A stretch of 64,000 nucleotides of DNA from the NCBI RefSeq assembly GCF_964340395.1, contig NC_135564.1:14330012-14394011 (forward strand), read 5' to 3'. The notes below the pieces were generated by a model. That model ran no database searches, was not told the DNA's origin, and was given only the letters and a program-made list of their open reading frames with translations. Positions 33,240 to 44,388 of the stretch are shown piece by piece (the stretch's first letter is position 1; each line of letters opens with the position of its first letter). A program made the translations under genes and the position numbers. This DNA is from Glandiceps talaboti. Taxonomy: Eukaryota > Hemichordata > Enteropneusta > Spengelidae.

Positions 33240-33545
33240 TAGCCCTGGGACACACACGTAATCGTAGGTAGTGAAATCATATAGTCAGGCTGCTTGTTTT
33301 TTGTAAGCGCACACATTTAATTTGACACAACTTGCTAGGGGCTTATGTCACACATCTCGTAATTTGCGTAAATACTAGTCTAAGATGTTACGATTTCAAG
33401 GACTTGAAATGTGATACGATGTGTTTCGTAGTGTTATGCATTATGCATTCAATTAGACATAACTTGTTCTTGAAAGCTGCCGGGAGCTAACATCACACAT
33501 TTTCAAAATGCGATAATACTAGAAGTTATGATTGCTGAGGATTGC
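33240..33545. repeat. Diverged tandem duplication, about 160 bp
   Basis: AATTTGACACAACTTGCTAGGGGCTTATGTCACACAT and AATTAGACATAACTTGTTC..GGGAGCTAACATCACACAT mark two copies. Confidence 0.5.
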
Positions 33546-34985
33546 CATGGAAATGTAATATTGATTCTCATCTTTTCTTTGACATTTAGATCGTTTTCAA
33601 ATCGAGTGATTTTGAAATGTCTGAACATACAATATATATATACACAGCAAGTTATCTTTGGTATATCATTACATTGATACCGTACTTAAAAAGTCAATAA
33701 TCGCTACTACCTTGTGAAAGAACTCAATTTTTAATACGTACCAATGCGTCATGTATCATCAAATATTGGCATATGGCATATTATTGAATAATATCCAGCC
33801 GTTATCTGTTTATGTATACTGGAAAACATTCCACTTTTGCTACATTTTGCTTTAAAAAAAATGACATACTATAAATGTAAATGTACATAAATAAATTTCT
33901 AGCATTATGCAGTATATGCTCTATCTCCAGTTATCAGTGTGGTGCAAGCGTCTAGGATTGTGTTTTCAGATAAATGCTGATCATTTTCACAATGGAAGTA
34001 CGTCTAACACTTAAAAATTTGTTTTTAATTAAATATCAAATTTTACCTTCTTTACAAAGTATTAAAGTGTAGTACAAGTGTCCAGGATTGTGTTTTCAGA
34101 TAGTGTGCTTTCCACTAAACAATGAATGAAGAACAAGTTTCAGCTCAGTGTTTTGGGGAAAATTACTTATAATATTGAATACACATGATGTAAAATCATG
34201 AAATAACTATCCAGAGTCCAAAGATTAAGAAAATGCATTTACCGGCAGTTTATTTCCTTTTAATAGTGGTGTTCCCAGAGTCTTAGTTTACTTTTCCCCA
34301 AAATACCTGTCCAGGTACAAATTAACTCGGTGGTATGTGAAATGAGATTTCTGTGCATATGTTTTAAGCCTTAATCCTTAAAAACCAAGGCGTCTTCTTG
34401 CAAATCCATAGTCTAAAACTCGTATCCCACGATAGATTTAGTACTTATTTAATCTTCCTGAAAGCCGGCTTTTGTTCATGCCATGGACTTCAAAGCATTT
34501 TAAGGATCACTTTAATAGGTAAAGCAGGTGTTAGTGTCAGTTCTTGTCGCATTTCTTGAGATTTATAATGTAAGTATGGTCCTGTAATTCATCTCGACAT
34601 TGTAGATTATTAACCCTGGGAAGGCCTTGATGCTTTTTATCTCTGGCAAAGCTACATGTACATCTACCGGTATACATCATTGTATAATATTCATTTGACA
34701 TTTACCCCGTTACAGTTACGTTTGTGGGGAATTTGTATGGGTACAAGGTCATATAAATGATTTGACATTGTTACTTTTATTAGAGGGGCATCATTCAAAG
34801 TCAGAGCTGGTTCATTCTCGCGAGCATGTTTTCTGCTGATGCAGCGAAAAAATGATGTAGGGAATGAATGTGAGTTTATGTGCCATGATGACTGTTGTTT
34901 ATGAAGATACCATGCTGTTTTTGTATTTAAAGTAGTTTAGTTTTTAGTGATACTGTTCTCCCTATTTGCATTAAGTACTGCGATC
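33546..34985. other. No gene recognised
   Basis: One short repeat only (CTAGGATTGTGTTTTCAGAT at about 33953 and its variant at about 34083). Confidence 0.4.
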
Positions 34986-34989
34986 CTTA

Positions 34990-35565
34990 TCGCAATGCTA
35001 ACTTACATACAAATGTATGATCCAGTAATATTATTCATTCAATCCTTATGAAACAACATCTGGCTTAATACAAGAATGTGGCAACGCTAACTTACGTACA
35101 GATGTAGGTCTCGCATATATTATTCATTTCATCACAGTAGGAAACTCTGCTCTTGCTTTAATACAAGAATATATGGCAATGTTAATTTACATACACATGT
35201 ACGCCTCGCATATATTATTCATTCCATCACAGTAGGAAACAACACTCTGGCTTACGAGAATACAGTCACGAGGATACAGTCACGTTAATTTACATATTAC
35301 ACATGTACGCCTCGCATATATTAATCATTCCATCACAGTTGGAAACTATACGCTCACTTACAAGAATATATGGCAATGTTAATTTACATACACATGTACG
35401 CCTCGTATATATTATTCATTCCATCACAGCAAAAAACTATCCACCTTCTCTTACAAGAGTACGGCAATGCTTACATGTACTTAATACGGACACATGTACA
35501 CGCCCACATATATTATTCCTTCCAACAGAAGGAAACCTCACATGTACAGAATACACTCCCTCAAG
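34990..35565. repeat. Tandem array, unit about 95-110 bp, about six copies
   Basis: Recurring ACACATGTACGCCTCGCATA, TATTATTCATTCCATCACAG and GGCAATGTTAATTTACATAC blocks. Confidence 0.85.
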
Positions 35566-35844
35566 TATTTTTTTCCATCAGCAGAAAAATACGATGTGGC
35601 TTAGGAGAATATGAACCTTTTCATTTGAAGTGCATGTTCCTGCTTCATGCCAAGGGATGTCTGATATAGCCCAGTAACTCATCATCCAGACAGTTGTATA
35701 TTCATTCAAATCATACATATTTTAAAACCACATTTCAATCCTTGACTGATCTAAAATCTATGGCATCAGTCATGCCGTCATTTTGTGTATTAAGCCCTTG
35801 TTCTGCTCACTATACATTTGACGTGACGTGACGTGAGTGCAAGA

Positions 35845-36015
35845 CTTAGTGTGGTGTACTTGGGGTATTTGCACAAATGCTTGTATTGTTCTCGACAGTC
35901 GTACTTTCATGAGCATCGTGAATGAAAGTGCTGCAGAAAACGGCAAACATGACTGCAGTTACCCCTGAGTATACCCACACTGCATGGCAGTCACGTGGTA
36001 TGGCAAGGGATTGGG
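35845..36015 (-). repeat. Dispersed repeat related to 54050-54190
   Basis: On the minus strand GGGTATACTCAGGGG...ATGTTT...ATGCTCATGAAA...GCAAATACCCCAAGTACACCACA parallels the plus-strand order at 54050-54190. Confidence 0.4.
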
Positions 36016-36179
36016 TTCTGTTCTTATTACATACTATTAGGTCCGATTTCCGATTGCTTGTTTTCGAGTAAGGAACGACCATGCCATCATTTGGATACAG
36101 GTGTGCAATGGTATTGTACTGAAGTGCCAATACCACTAGTAATAGTACATGTATATGTGTAAGTAATCAGTGGTACACA

Positions 36180-36320
36180 GAGGGCCCTCAATTCTGACAC
36201 GCCACTGATCATGCACACAATTTCAAGTGACACATCAAAATTTGGTGTTCCCTTATCTCTTACTGTGTGGGTGACTCACAAGAAATGCCAGTTTTTCTCA
36301 TTTTGACTCACAACAACAGA
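36180..36320. repeat. Dispersed repeat, shared with 43690-43930
   Basis: CAAAATTTGGTGTTCCCTTATCTCT and GGTGACTCACAAGAAA recur, with variants, twice at 43690-43930. Confidence 0.5.
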
Positions 36321-36939
36321 GTTCGGTTATCATTAAACTTTTAAAGGTCACACTGCTGGTACATTTTGTAATAAAGATGCTTCGACTATTTTTTCAATAC
36401 TTTCTGTTGATATCTTTATAATTTGGTATAGTATACAGCAAAGTATTACATCCTGAATATGGATTTTACAGACTTTTCTTGTCATGATATTAGAAATGTA
36501 TTTGTTCAAGCTTGGCAGACTGTCTGCAGGCTGGATTAGACAGTGACTCCAAAACGGTTATGCGAGAATGACTACTTTTATCAGTCACAGATTATAGTAC
36601 ACTAGTTTCAAGCGTGGGTGTTTCCACAGTCAAACATCAATATGTGATCCCGTATTCTAGCCTTTAAAGATTGGCATTTATTGTGAATCCTGGTCAATTG
36701 AGAGCCTAGAGTTGTAATCAGAGTAGACTAGCTGCATGTATGTGGAAATGTTCAATTGTCCATTGAAGTATTACCCTTACACAGAATGCAATCTATATTA
36801 TAACCATTCTAAGGAAACCGTTTTGTTCATTTTGAGTCTATTAGCGTTTCCTTACAAATGCTCACGTAGATGCACATGTAGGTATGAAAGTTCGAAGTGT
36901 TTTTATTTTAAAGTGTGGGAACGCCATAAAAGAATTGTG

Positions 36940-37575
36940 TGGTCTGGTAAAACTTGCATCTGTTACCCTGGTATTAGAGTTGGGGGAATTTGGTAAAATT
37001 TGCATCATTCTTTTGCCCAGGTATAAACAGAGTTTAGGAATCTGGTAAAACTTGCATCATTCTGTTACCCTGTTATCAGAGTGGGCAATATGGTAAAACT
37101 TGCATCTGTTATCCTGGTATTAGAGTTGGGGGAATCTGGTAAAATTTGCATCATTCTTTTGCCCAGGTATAAACAGAGTTTAGGAATCTAGTAAAACTTG
37201 CATCATTCTGTTACCCTGTTATCATAGTAGGCAATATGGTAAAACTTTCATCTGTTACCCTGGTATTAGAGTTGGGGGAATCTAGTAAAATTTGCATCAT
37301 TATTTTGCCCAGGTATAAACAGAGTTTAGGAATCTGGTAAAACTTGCATCATTCTGTTACCCTGTTATCAGAGTGGGCAATCTGGTAAAACTTTCATCTG
37401 TTACCCTGGTAACAGAGTTAGGGAATCTGGTAAAACTTGCAACTGTTACTTAGGTATTACAGAGTGGGGAATCTAGTGAACCATGCATCTGGTAACAGGT
37501 GGGGAATCTGGTAAAACTTGCATCTGTTTCCCTGGTAACAGAGTGGGGGAATTTGGTAAAGCATCTGTTACGACC
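36940..37575. repeat. Minisatellite, about 48-bp unit, 12-13 copies
   Basis: Unit like CTGGTAAAACTTGCATCTGT plus TACCCTGGTATTAGAGTTGGGGGAAT, with higher-order pairs (alternating TTTGCCCAGGTATAAACAGAGTTTAGG). Confidence 0.9.
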
Positions 37576-37582
37576 CTGGTGA

Positions 37583-37705
37583 TAATCTGATTAAAATCTG
37601 ATGTAGAAGTAGGAATACAGCTCAATTTCTTATACCTCTATTTCCTTTCTATATTGCCATTGTTGTTGATATTTTTTTTCTGTTCTGGAGTGAGCGCCTC
37701 CTGTT
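37583..37705. mobile_element. Fragment of the AATCTGATTAAAATC family
   Basis: AATCTGATTAAAATCTGATG, then CCTCTATTTCC and GGAGTGAGCGCC as in the copy from 27956. Confidence 0.55.
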
Positions 37706-39440
37706 AAAAATAAAATGTGAAAGAAGCTGAAAATGGACTTGCTAAGTCTCTACATTTACGAAATGATACCATTGAAGAGCACTCTTGGTAATTGCAAAAA
37801 AGATAGTGTGTGTTGTTTATGGTAGGGTATCATTTGTTAAGTTCAAAGAACATTTGAAAGAAGCTAAAAATCGGTTCACTACTCTGCTTTGAAAAAATAA
37901 AACACACTTACGTATTACTGGTAAGTGACACTAAAGATGGAATGCATTGTTGAAAGTAGTGTGTAATGGCTAGTCCAGCATTAGAAAATGGGAAAGAATT
38001 CAAGTAAAAAATGTGTGTGCTATTCTTTATTAAAAGATACGGTACAGATGGACTCTGTTGTTGAGAGTATATGGGTTGTGTAAAATGAAAGAAAACATGA
38101 AACAAGCTAACAATGGATTAGATACTCCACATGGCAAAAATAATAGTAAAATGAACTGTGGAAATGACATTGAATATGACGTGGGTTATGAAGTAGTGTG
38201 TTATGTTGAGTTCAAATATAAAAGAGCTCTACTTAAACAATGTACTTAAGAGATATAATACCAGCATCCTTGATGATAGAGATGGAGTGAGTTGTTGAGT
38301 GGAGTACATGTAATGTGTAATATTCAAAGAGAATATAAAGAAGCTAAAAATGTGTGTCGATGTAACTCAGACCAAAACTATCCTTGACAATATACATGGA
38401 TAAAATTTGTTTAGTAGCATGTTGTGTTATTGGCCATATGGATGACAAATGGGGTATTTATTTTGGCTTTTTAATTTATAAACACTATTCAAAAAGTCAT
38501 ATTTGACCATGCCTTTAAACTGGGGTAAACCATTAGCAGAGGATGTGTAAATGTGGTGAGTATGTATGAGATGAAAGTGACACTTTTGACTTAATTTACC
38601 CCTGGTGATCTCTCCCAGGGGGCTGTAGGCAGTCAAAAGTGTCACTTCGTCTCGTACTACCCCTTGGCAGAGATGGTAGTTAGGTGGGTCACAGGTAGGG
38701 TAAAGGTTGGGTAAAGGTGGGTAAATTGGACTTTTCGTATAGTGAAAACAACTTTACTCTATTGTCCTACTTGCAATTGCAATGTTAAAGATCAAGTCCA
38801 TGTTTGTAACTCAACAAAGGACGGTGTGTAAAAAGTTCATTAACTTGTACATACAGATAAATAGCCAATTTGAATTTGCATCCATATGATCACTGTAAGT
38901 TCAAAGAAAATATCACAGAACCCAAAGATGTATTTGCTAAATGTATTGGTTACTCTGCATTTAAAAAAAACTCCGAAAACATCATTTTTTTGTAACTATA
39001 ACCTAGTGTGAGCTGTTGTGTTAAGTTCAAGAAAAGTATTGAAAGAACTGAAAAGTTGGTTTGCAACTCTTTATTTCTTAAGAAAATGCATCCTTGACAA
39101 TAAAATTGTTGAGATGTATGCTGTATTAAGTTCAAAGAAAATATAAAAGTAGCTAAAAATGGCTTTTTTACTGATCAATTCAGAAATGGTACTTACAAGC
39201 ACTCTTAGTTTTGAGAAAAATGGAGTTGTTGAATAGTGGGGTAATTTCAAAGGAGACAGTAATAAACTTAAAATAATACTTGTGTGCAGTATCCTTGACA
39301 AAGAAAAGATGGAGTGAGTTGTGAAGGGAGTGTTAAATTCAAAGAAAATATGAAAAAATTTAAAAGGGGTCGCTAATGTGCATTCACCAAATAACACTTT
39401 AGAAGCTCTCTTTGTACTGATAATAAAGATGCAGCGAGGT
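37706..39440. repeat. Diverged tandem array, about 150-170-bp unit
   Basis: Blocks GTTAAGTTCAAAGAAAATAT, GAAGCTAAAAATGG, CTTGACAATAAAGATGGAGT and GAGTTGTTGA recur about nine times. MITE-like pieces at 38434-38890 and 38530-38690 interrupt it. Confidence 0.7.
38530..38690. mobile_element. Hairpin MITE, GAGATGAAAGTGACACTTTTGACT arms
   Basis: A near-perfect inverted pair (inner arms 38568-38591 and 38631-38654), with fainter pairing outward to GCAGAGG / CTCTGCC-type ends. Confidence 0.7.
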
Positions 39441-40980
39441 GTTCAATTCCTCTTCCCAGCTATCATAAAGTTGAAGGCCTCAATACTTACAGAGCTTCAA
39501 ACCTATGTCACTTCTTTAGAAATGCCATCTTTTTTGTCTCTATGAGCAATTCAAAATTAAAGACATTTTCAAATTCAAATACATTTCAGTTGAAGTGTCA
39601 CCTTGCGTGGGACTATTTCTATGCCTGTGACTGTTGGCCATGTTATATGAACTGTGCTTTTACTGAAACTTGAAAGTTAATTTATTTACCAATTTGATGC
39701 ACGGAAGCTTTATAGCTCTTCAGCTTCCATGGTCATTACACTTGGCGGTATCACTTCCAGCAAGGTTTGTCCTTCTAAAGTCTCCCAGTGTTTTTCTATT
39801 TCCTCCCTTCCGATATTGAACCGAGTAGTTCTATAGCTTGAAAAATGTTCATTATTTCCAGTTGAATAAATGCTTTGAAAGGTGTCATGCCTTGCATCTA
39901 TCAATACCAATACTTTATACTATGACGAAGCTGTTGGAATATCTCTGGACATTTATTCATACTCCCTTTATCTACACGAGTTTCCAATTTCCTAATCTCG
40001 TCATTTTTGTTCATGATAAATTTAAAGCAATATCTCTTAAACTGTAACATGTCAGGTTAGATAAGATAAAAAAATTTAAATAATTAAAATATTGAAATAT
40101 TTAAGGCCGGTATTTGTTTAAAGACACAGGTGTGTGCACACAGTTCAAATAAAAGATTATACAAAGCTGATATTTTGGGCCTGATTGCTTCATTTGTTGC
40201 TCTTGTAAAGTGGAGATGATGGAGAGAGCAATGTCTGTCCGCAATACGATTAAAGATACAATCCATGTGTAGACTAAATGCTGCTGGGCCTGGAAATGGA
40301 GTAAAACTGTAGTTGCTCATGGTTTAAACAGAGATTTTTTAGAAAAAATTGACATTTTTGAGCCTGATCACTTCCTCTTGTTTTAACTCTCTTGTTTCAA
40401 CATCAACTATAATACAAAATGTGTTGATAATAAAACAGAATGATATGTACGGTAGAGAAAAAGAATGAACAGTAGGTTGGAAATGTATCTGAGAAAATGA
40501 ACCCAAGAAGTTATATTAGCTTCATTCTTTTTGGTTGTCTCTTTTCTTTCCTGATACTATAATTTCACTTCAAAATGAATAAAAATAATTAAAGCAACTA
40601 CTTAGTATTAGTAATTTAATAAAAGTGAAAGCAGGAAAACAGTATGCAAAGCACATCTTTATTAAATTGAAATCTAAGCAGAAACATTATTGTGTTTTTA
40701 TCCCCCCCCCCCTCTCCAGAAGTGTTATCACAATGGGGTGTCTGTGCATGTGTCCATCTACTTGCCCGTCAGTACATTTGATTTGTCCTTGGCAATCAGA
40801 CTTAACACTCCAACAGGTTCAGTAACAATCATTTGCATGTACCATTTGCACATGTGTGAGCTTACATTGTAGACAAAATGGCTCTGTCTTCTTGGGCTAA
40901 TGGCATGCATATGGGCGTATGTAGACACTAATTTTTACATATCATATCAATTTATTTTTTGACATATGCAAATTTGACCA
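39441..40980. other. No gene recognised
   Basis: Non-coding by inspection. A C run lies at 40701-40711. Confidence 0.4.
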
Positions 40981-40984
40981 AACG

Positions 40985-42080
40985 GTGGCCATATTTGTAT
41001 TTAATAATCAATATTTACTTCATAACTCAAAAACTGTAATAGTACACAATGTACTTATTTTTACACACACTCTATTCAAGTGTCTACCCATATCATCAGA
41101 TGCAAGCTGTCTTTGGAGGCCTTGACCTTTAGTCTGGCCTTGACCTTAAGGGTCAACTATCAAAATCAAGCCAATTACTGCCTATCACAGACACATTGTT
41201 GCGTTTACATTGTACATATTGCCAATTTCTTTTAAATCATGTTTACAAGTAACGTTGAAGAAATGATCTATACACAAGCATATCGCTTTTACTGAATGGC
41301 AGATATATTTGGAGATAAAAATCATTATTTACTGCATAACTCAAAAACTGTAATACCGTACAGAGACTTAATTCAAGTGTCTACCTCCATATTATCAGGT
41401 GCAAGGTTTCTTTTCAGACCTTGACCTTTGACCTCCAGGGTCAATTATCAAAATCAAGCCAATTCCTGCCCGTTACACTAATTTCACAGACACATTGTAG
41501 CGTTTACACACTGCCAATTTCTTTTTAAATCATATAAAACACAAGTAAAGAAGTATACACAAGAATTATATTTGGTGTTCATGTAATTTTTACTGAATGG
41601 CAGCCATAATTGTAGTAAAGAATCACTACCTCAAAAAATAGCTTGCATCTGTTAATAACGGAGTAGACAATTTCTTTTGAGACATTATCCTTTGGCATTC
41701 ACTTTCTTTTAAAATACCTTTGGTAATATTTTGCTGTTTGTGTTTTGATGTTATGTAATATTTAAGCTGTTTTGTGGTGTGGTTTTTTCTTCTCTGGACT
41801 ATGTGTCCATAATAAAGTTTTAATAATAATTATAATAATAACTCAAAAACTTCAACACATAGACTCTATTTAAGAGCCCCCCCCCCCCATATTGCCATTT
41901 TAAGACATTGACCATTGGCCTTGACTCTAATTATCAAAATTCAACAATTTCCTGTGTTATCAGACACTTTGTAGTATTTATTTCTTGCCACCAAGTTCTT
42001 TTAAATCATGACTCCATTCATTTACATAGAAGTAACCAAATTTTGAAAACTTTCATGCCTTCAATGATAACAGCTTCAAT
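40985..42080. repeat. Tandem array of a 320-bp unit, two full and one interrupted copy
   Basis: The order ATAACTCAAAAACTGTAATA, GACCTTGACCTTTG, ATCAAAATCAAGCCAATT and CAGACACATTGT.GCGTTTAC repeats at about 41027, 41338 and 41840. The third copy is split by a LINE tail. Confidence 0.85.
41641..41840 (+). mobile_element. 5'-truncated LINE insertion with CTCAAAAA target duplication
   Basis: It ends TCTCTGGACTATGTGTCCATAATAAAG followed by TTTTAATAATAATTATAATAATA. It is bracketed by CTCAAAAA on both sides within the 320-bp repeat, so the empty site can be inferred from the other copies. Confidence 0.65.
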
Positions 42081-42099
42081 CTGTATTTACTACTGAGAT

Positions 42100-42970
42100 G
42101 TTGATAAACATTTTAAGGGAACTTTGCTTTCTAATGTGAGATACACTGCTGGGTTTCTGGTAGTATTTTGATGTGTTTACCATCATCTCAGACTAAACAG
42201 ATTGGAAGGTTAGAATGTCATGTTTACCATCATGTTTTTTACATTACATCGATCGTAGTGGTGTATGTGACCACTACAGTTTTCATCATGGTTTACATCA
42301 TATATAAACGTGTGTGATTTGCACTTGTGAATGTTCGTTTAGGGGAGGGGGGTTTTGTCCTATAAGCGAATGATGTTCATTCATTGAGCTTGTGCAATAT
42401 TGTGTGATCGTCCCTTAGTACCGACAAAACCATTACATTGTACCAACAAACATGCACCCATACTGTGTTGACAAATTACTGATGCTTTATAGCATATAAA
42501 TTGAAAATATGAAATACTAAAACACCCATTGAAAATTTCAACGTAAATTTGTAGAACTTTGTATATAGGCTCATTGTTAGAGTGCAAATGGTTATCTTCA
42601 GATGCAGAATAGTTTGTTTTTCTATGGCAAGGCAATCCATAATTACATTGTAGTTCACATGAATGCATTCAATTTTTAAAGTATTGTGTAGATTTTCACC
42701 GTATTTCAACTGGAAAATAAACTTGATGGAGAACATCATTACCATCAGGTAATCTGTGATGTGCACAAACACCTGCATTTCTGCATTTCAAAAAGGTAGC
42801 TGTAGTATTCTATTTACTTAAGCATTAACTTTATAACCATCATTGGAAGACATAAAAGACCAATAAGAGAGATAGAAAACAGATTATGCAACACCTGGTT
42901 GCAATATGATAGAAGATGAAATACACTTCATCACAACATACAACAACTATAACATTGAGAGACAATAAAC
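42100..42970. other. No gene recognised
   Basis: Non-coding by inspection. Confidence 0.4.
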
Positions 42971-42977
42971 GTATACC

Positions 42978-43079
42978 AGACTAAGTGCAATCAGTGATCT
43001 AGGCAATTTCAGACTAAGTGCAATCAGTGATCTAGGCAATTTCAGACTAAGTGCAATCAGTGATCTAGGCAACTTCAGA
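42978..43079. repeat. 33-bp tandem repeat, three copies
   Basis: AGACTAAGTGCAATCAGTGA plus TCTAGGCAATTTC at 42978, 43011 and 43044, nearly identical, so recent. Confidence 0.97.
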
Positions 43080-43464
43080 GAACTAGACAATGAAACAAAA
43101 TTTAACTCTATTTTTAACTCTGATCAAAGACACATGCACTTGTACTTATGGAACTGATAACTTTCATAAAATCAGCCATAGGTTTTTTTGGGGTCATTTG
43201 ACACACATTTTTTGGACCTGACCCACAATTTTGGAAGTGACGGGTCATAGATGACCCACACTAAAATTGTAAGCAAATATGTTTAGCAACATGATCACGC
43301 CTATAATAACAGCCAAATGATCGCGTATATTGCAACAGGGTTGATACATGTAGGCAACTGCATAATCATTCAGCAAATATCTAGCATGGAGCAGCATGTG
43401 GGTAAAATTTTTTAAATACTGTACAGTTGTGATACAATGCAATTGGCCCTTTTTTTTATAATGT

Positions 43465-43478
43465 CCCCCCCCCCCCCC

Positions 43479-43521
<43 letters not shown>
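43465..43521. repeat. Poly-C then poly-A run
   Basis: 15 C followed by about 42 A. The A run may be a retrotransposon tail read on the plus strand. Confidence 0.95.
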
Positions 43522-43524
<3 letters not shown>

Positions 43525-44094
43525 TTATTAAATTTTACATTGAAGACATAAATATGATACTGCTCAAATACTGATAATTACATGTATATGTAACTATTTA
43601 TTAACTTCAGCTTGAGAATCGATCATTAAATGATAGTGATTGAAATCAGCTGGGGTCATAAATCCTGTCCAGTGTACATTGTACCTTCTAACTTCTAAGT
43701 CAATTCAATGTGTCACTGACAAACATCAATTTCTTGCGATGTGCATGGATGTACCAAAATTTGGAGTTCCTCTATCTCTACTATGGGTGACTCACAAACA
43801 GTGTGTCTTCTAAGCTAATTTGATGTGCCAATACTAACACACAGTAATTTCTTACGATGTACCAATATTTGGTGTCTCCTATGCTACATGCTATATTTTG
43901 TGACTCACAAGAAAACCTAGTTTATGTCATTTTGACCCATGATAAAATGTGTGTCTTTCATATAGTGGGCAGACTGATTCTGTTAAATTTCTTGTGTTAG
44001 GGAAAAGTTGTTGGCTATCACATGGTTTTTCAATGAAGACACAATAATTATATTGTTATAAATAATTGTCAATCATTACTGCAGTTGTAACTCC

Positions 44095-44350
44095 AGGGAT
44101 GAACAAAGCCACTGGTCCTGGGTCCGGGACTAGCGATTTTTTTAGACGGACCACACAAATTTTACCTTGTCTGGTCCATTGGACCAGTACCTTACTGTTA
44201 ATAACTATGTTAAAAACTATGTCATCTGAATATACGGATTCATAGGTAAGATTTAATGGTTCACATTAGCCGGACCTGGGACCACTAATTCTTTCAGCAG
44301 GACCACTGGATTTTTAAGGCACTGGTCCGGGGACCACCAGTTCACAAAAT
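44095..44350. repeat. Repeat family with GGACCACTGG/CTGGTCC blocks
   Basis: Inverted and direct GGTCC-rich pieces (ACTGGTCCTGGGTCCGGGAC, GGACCACTGGATTTTTAAGG). A related piece lies at 47115-47180 (GGACCACCAGATTTTTTGC). Confidence 0.5.
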
Positions 44351-44388
44351 GATTTGTTCACTCCTGAACTCTATAGTAAAGCAATTTT

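Noticed and set aside
36736-36996. 86-codon plus-strand frame with several cysteines
   Set aside because: It runs into the 48-bp minisatellite, and no signal peptide or motif is convincing.
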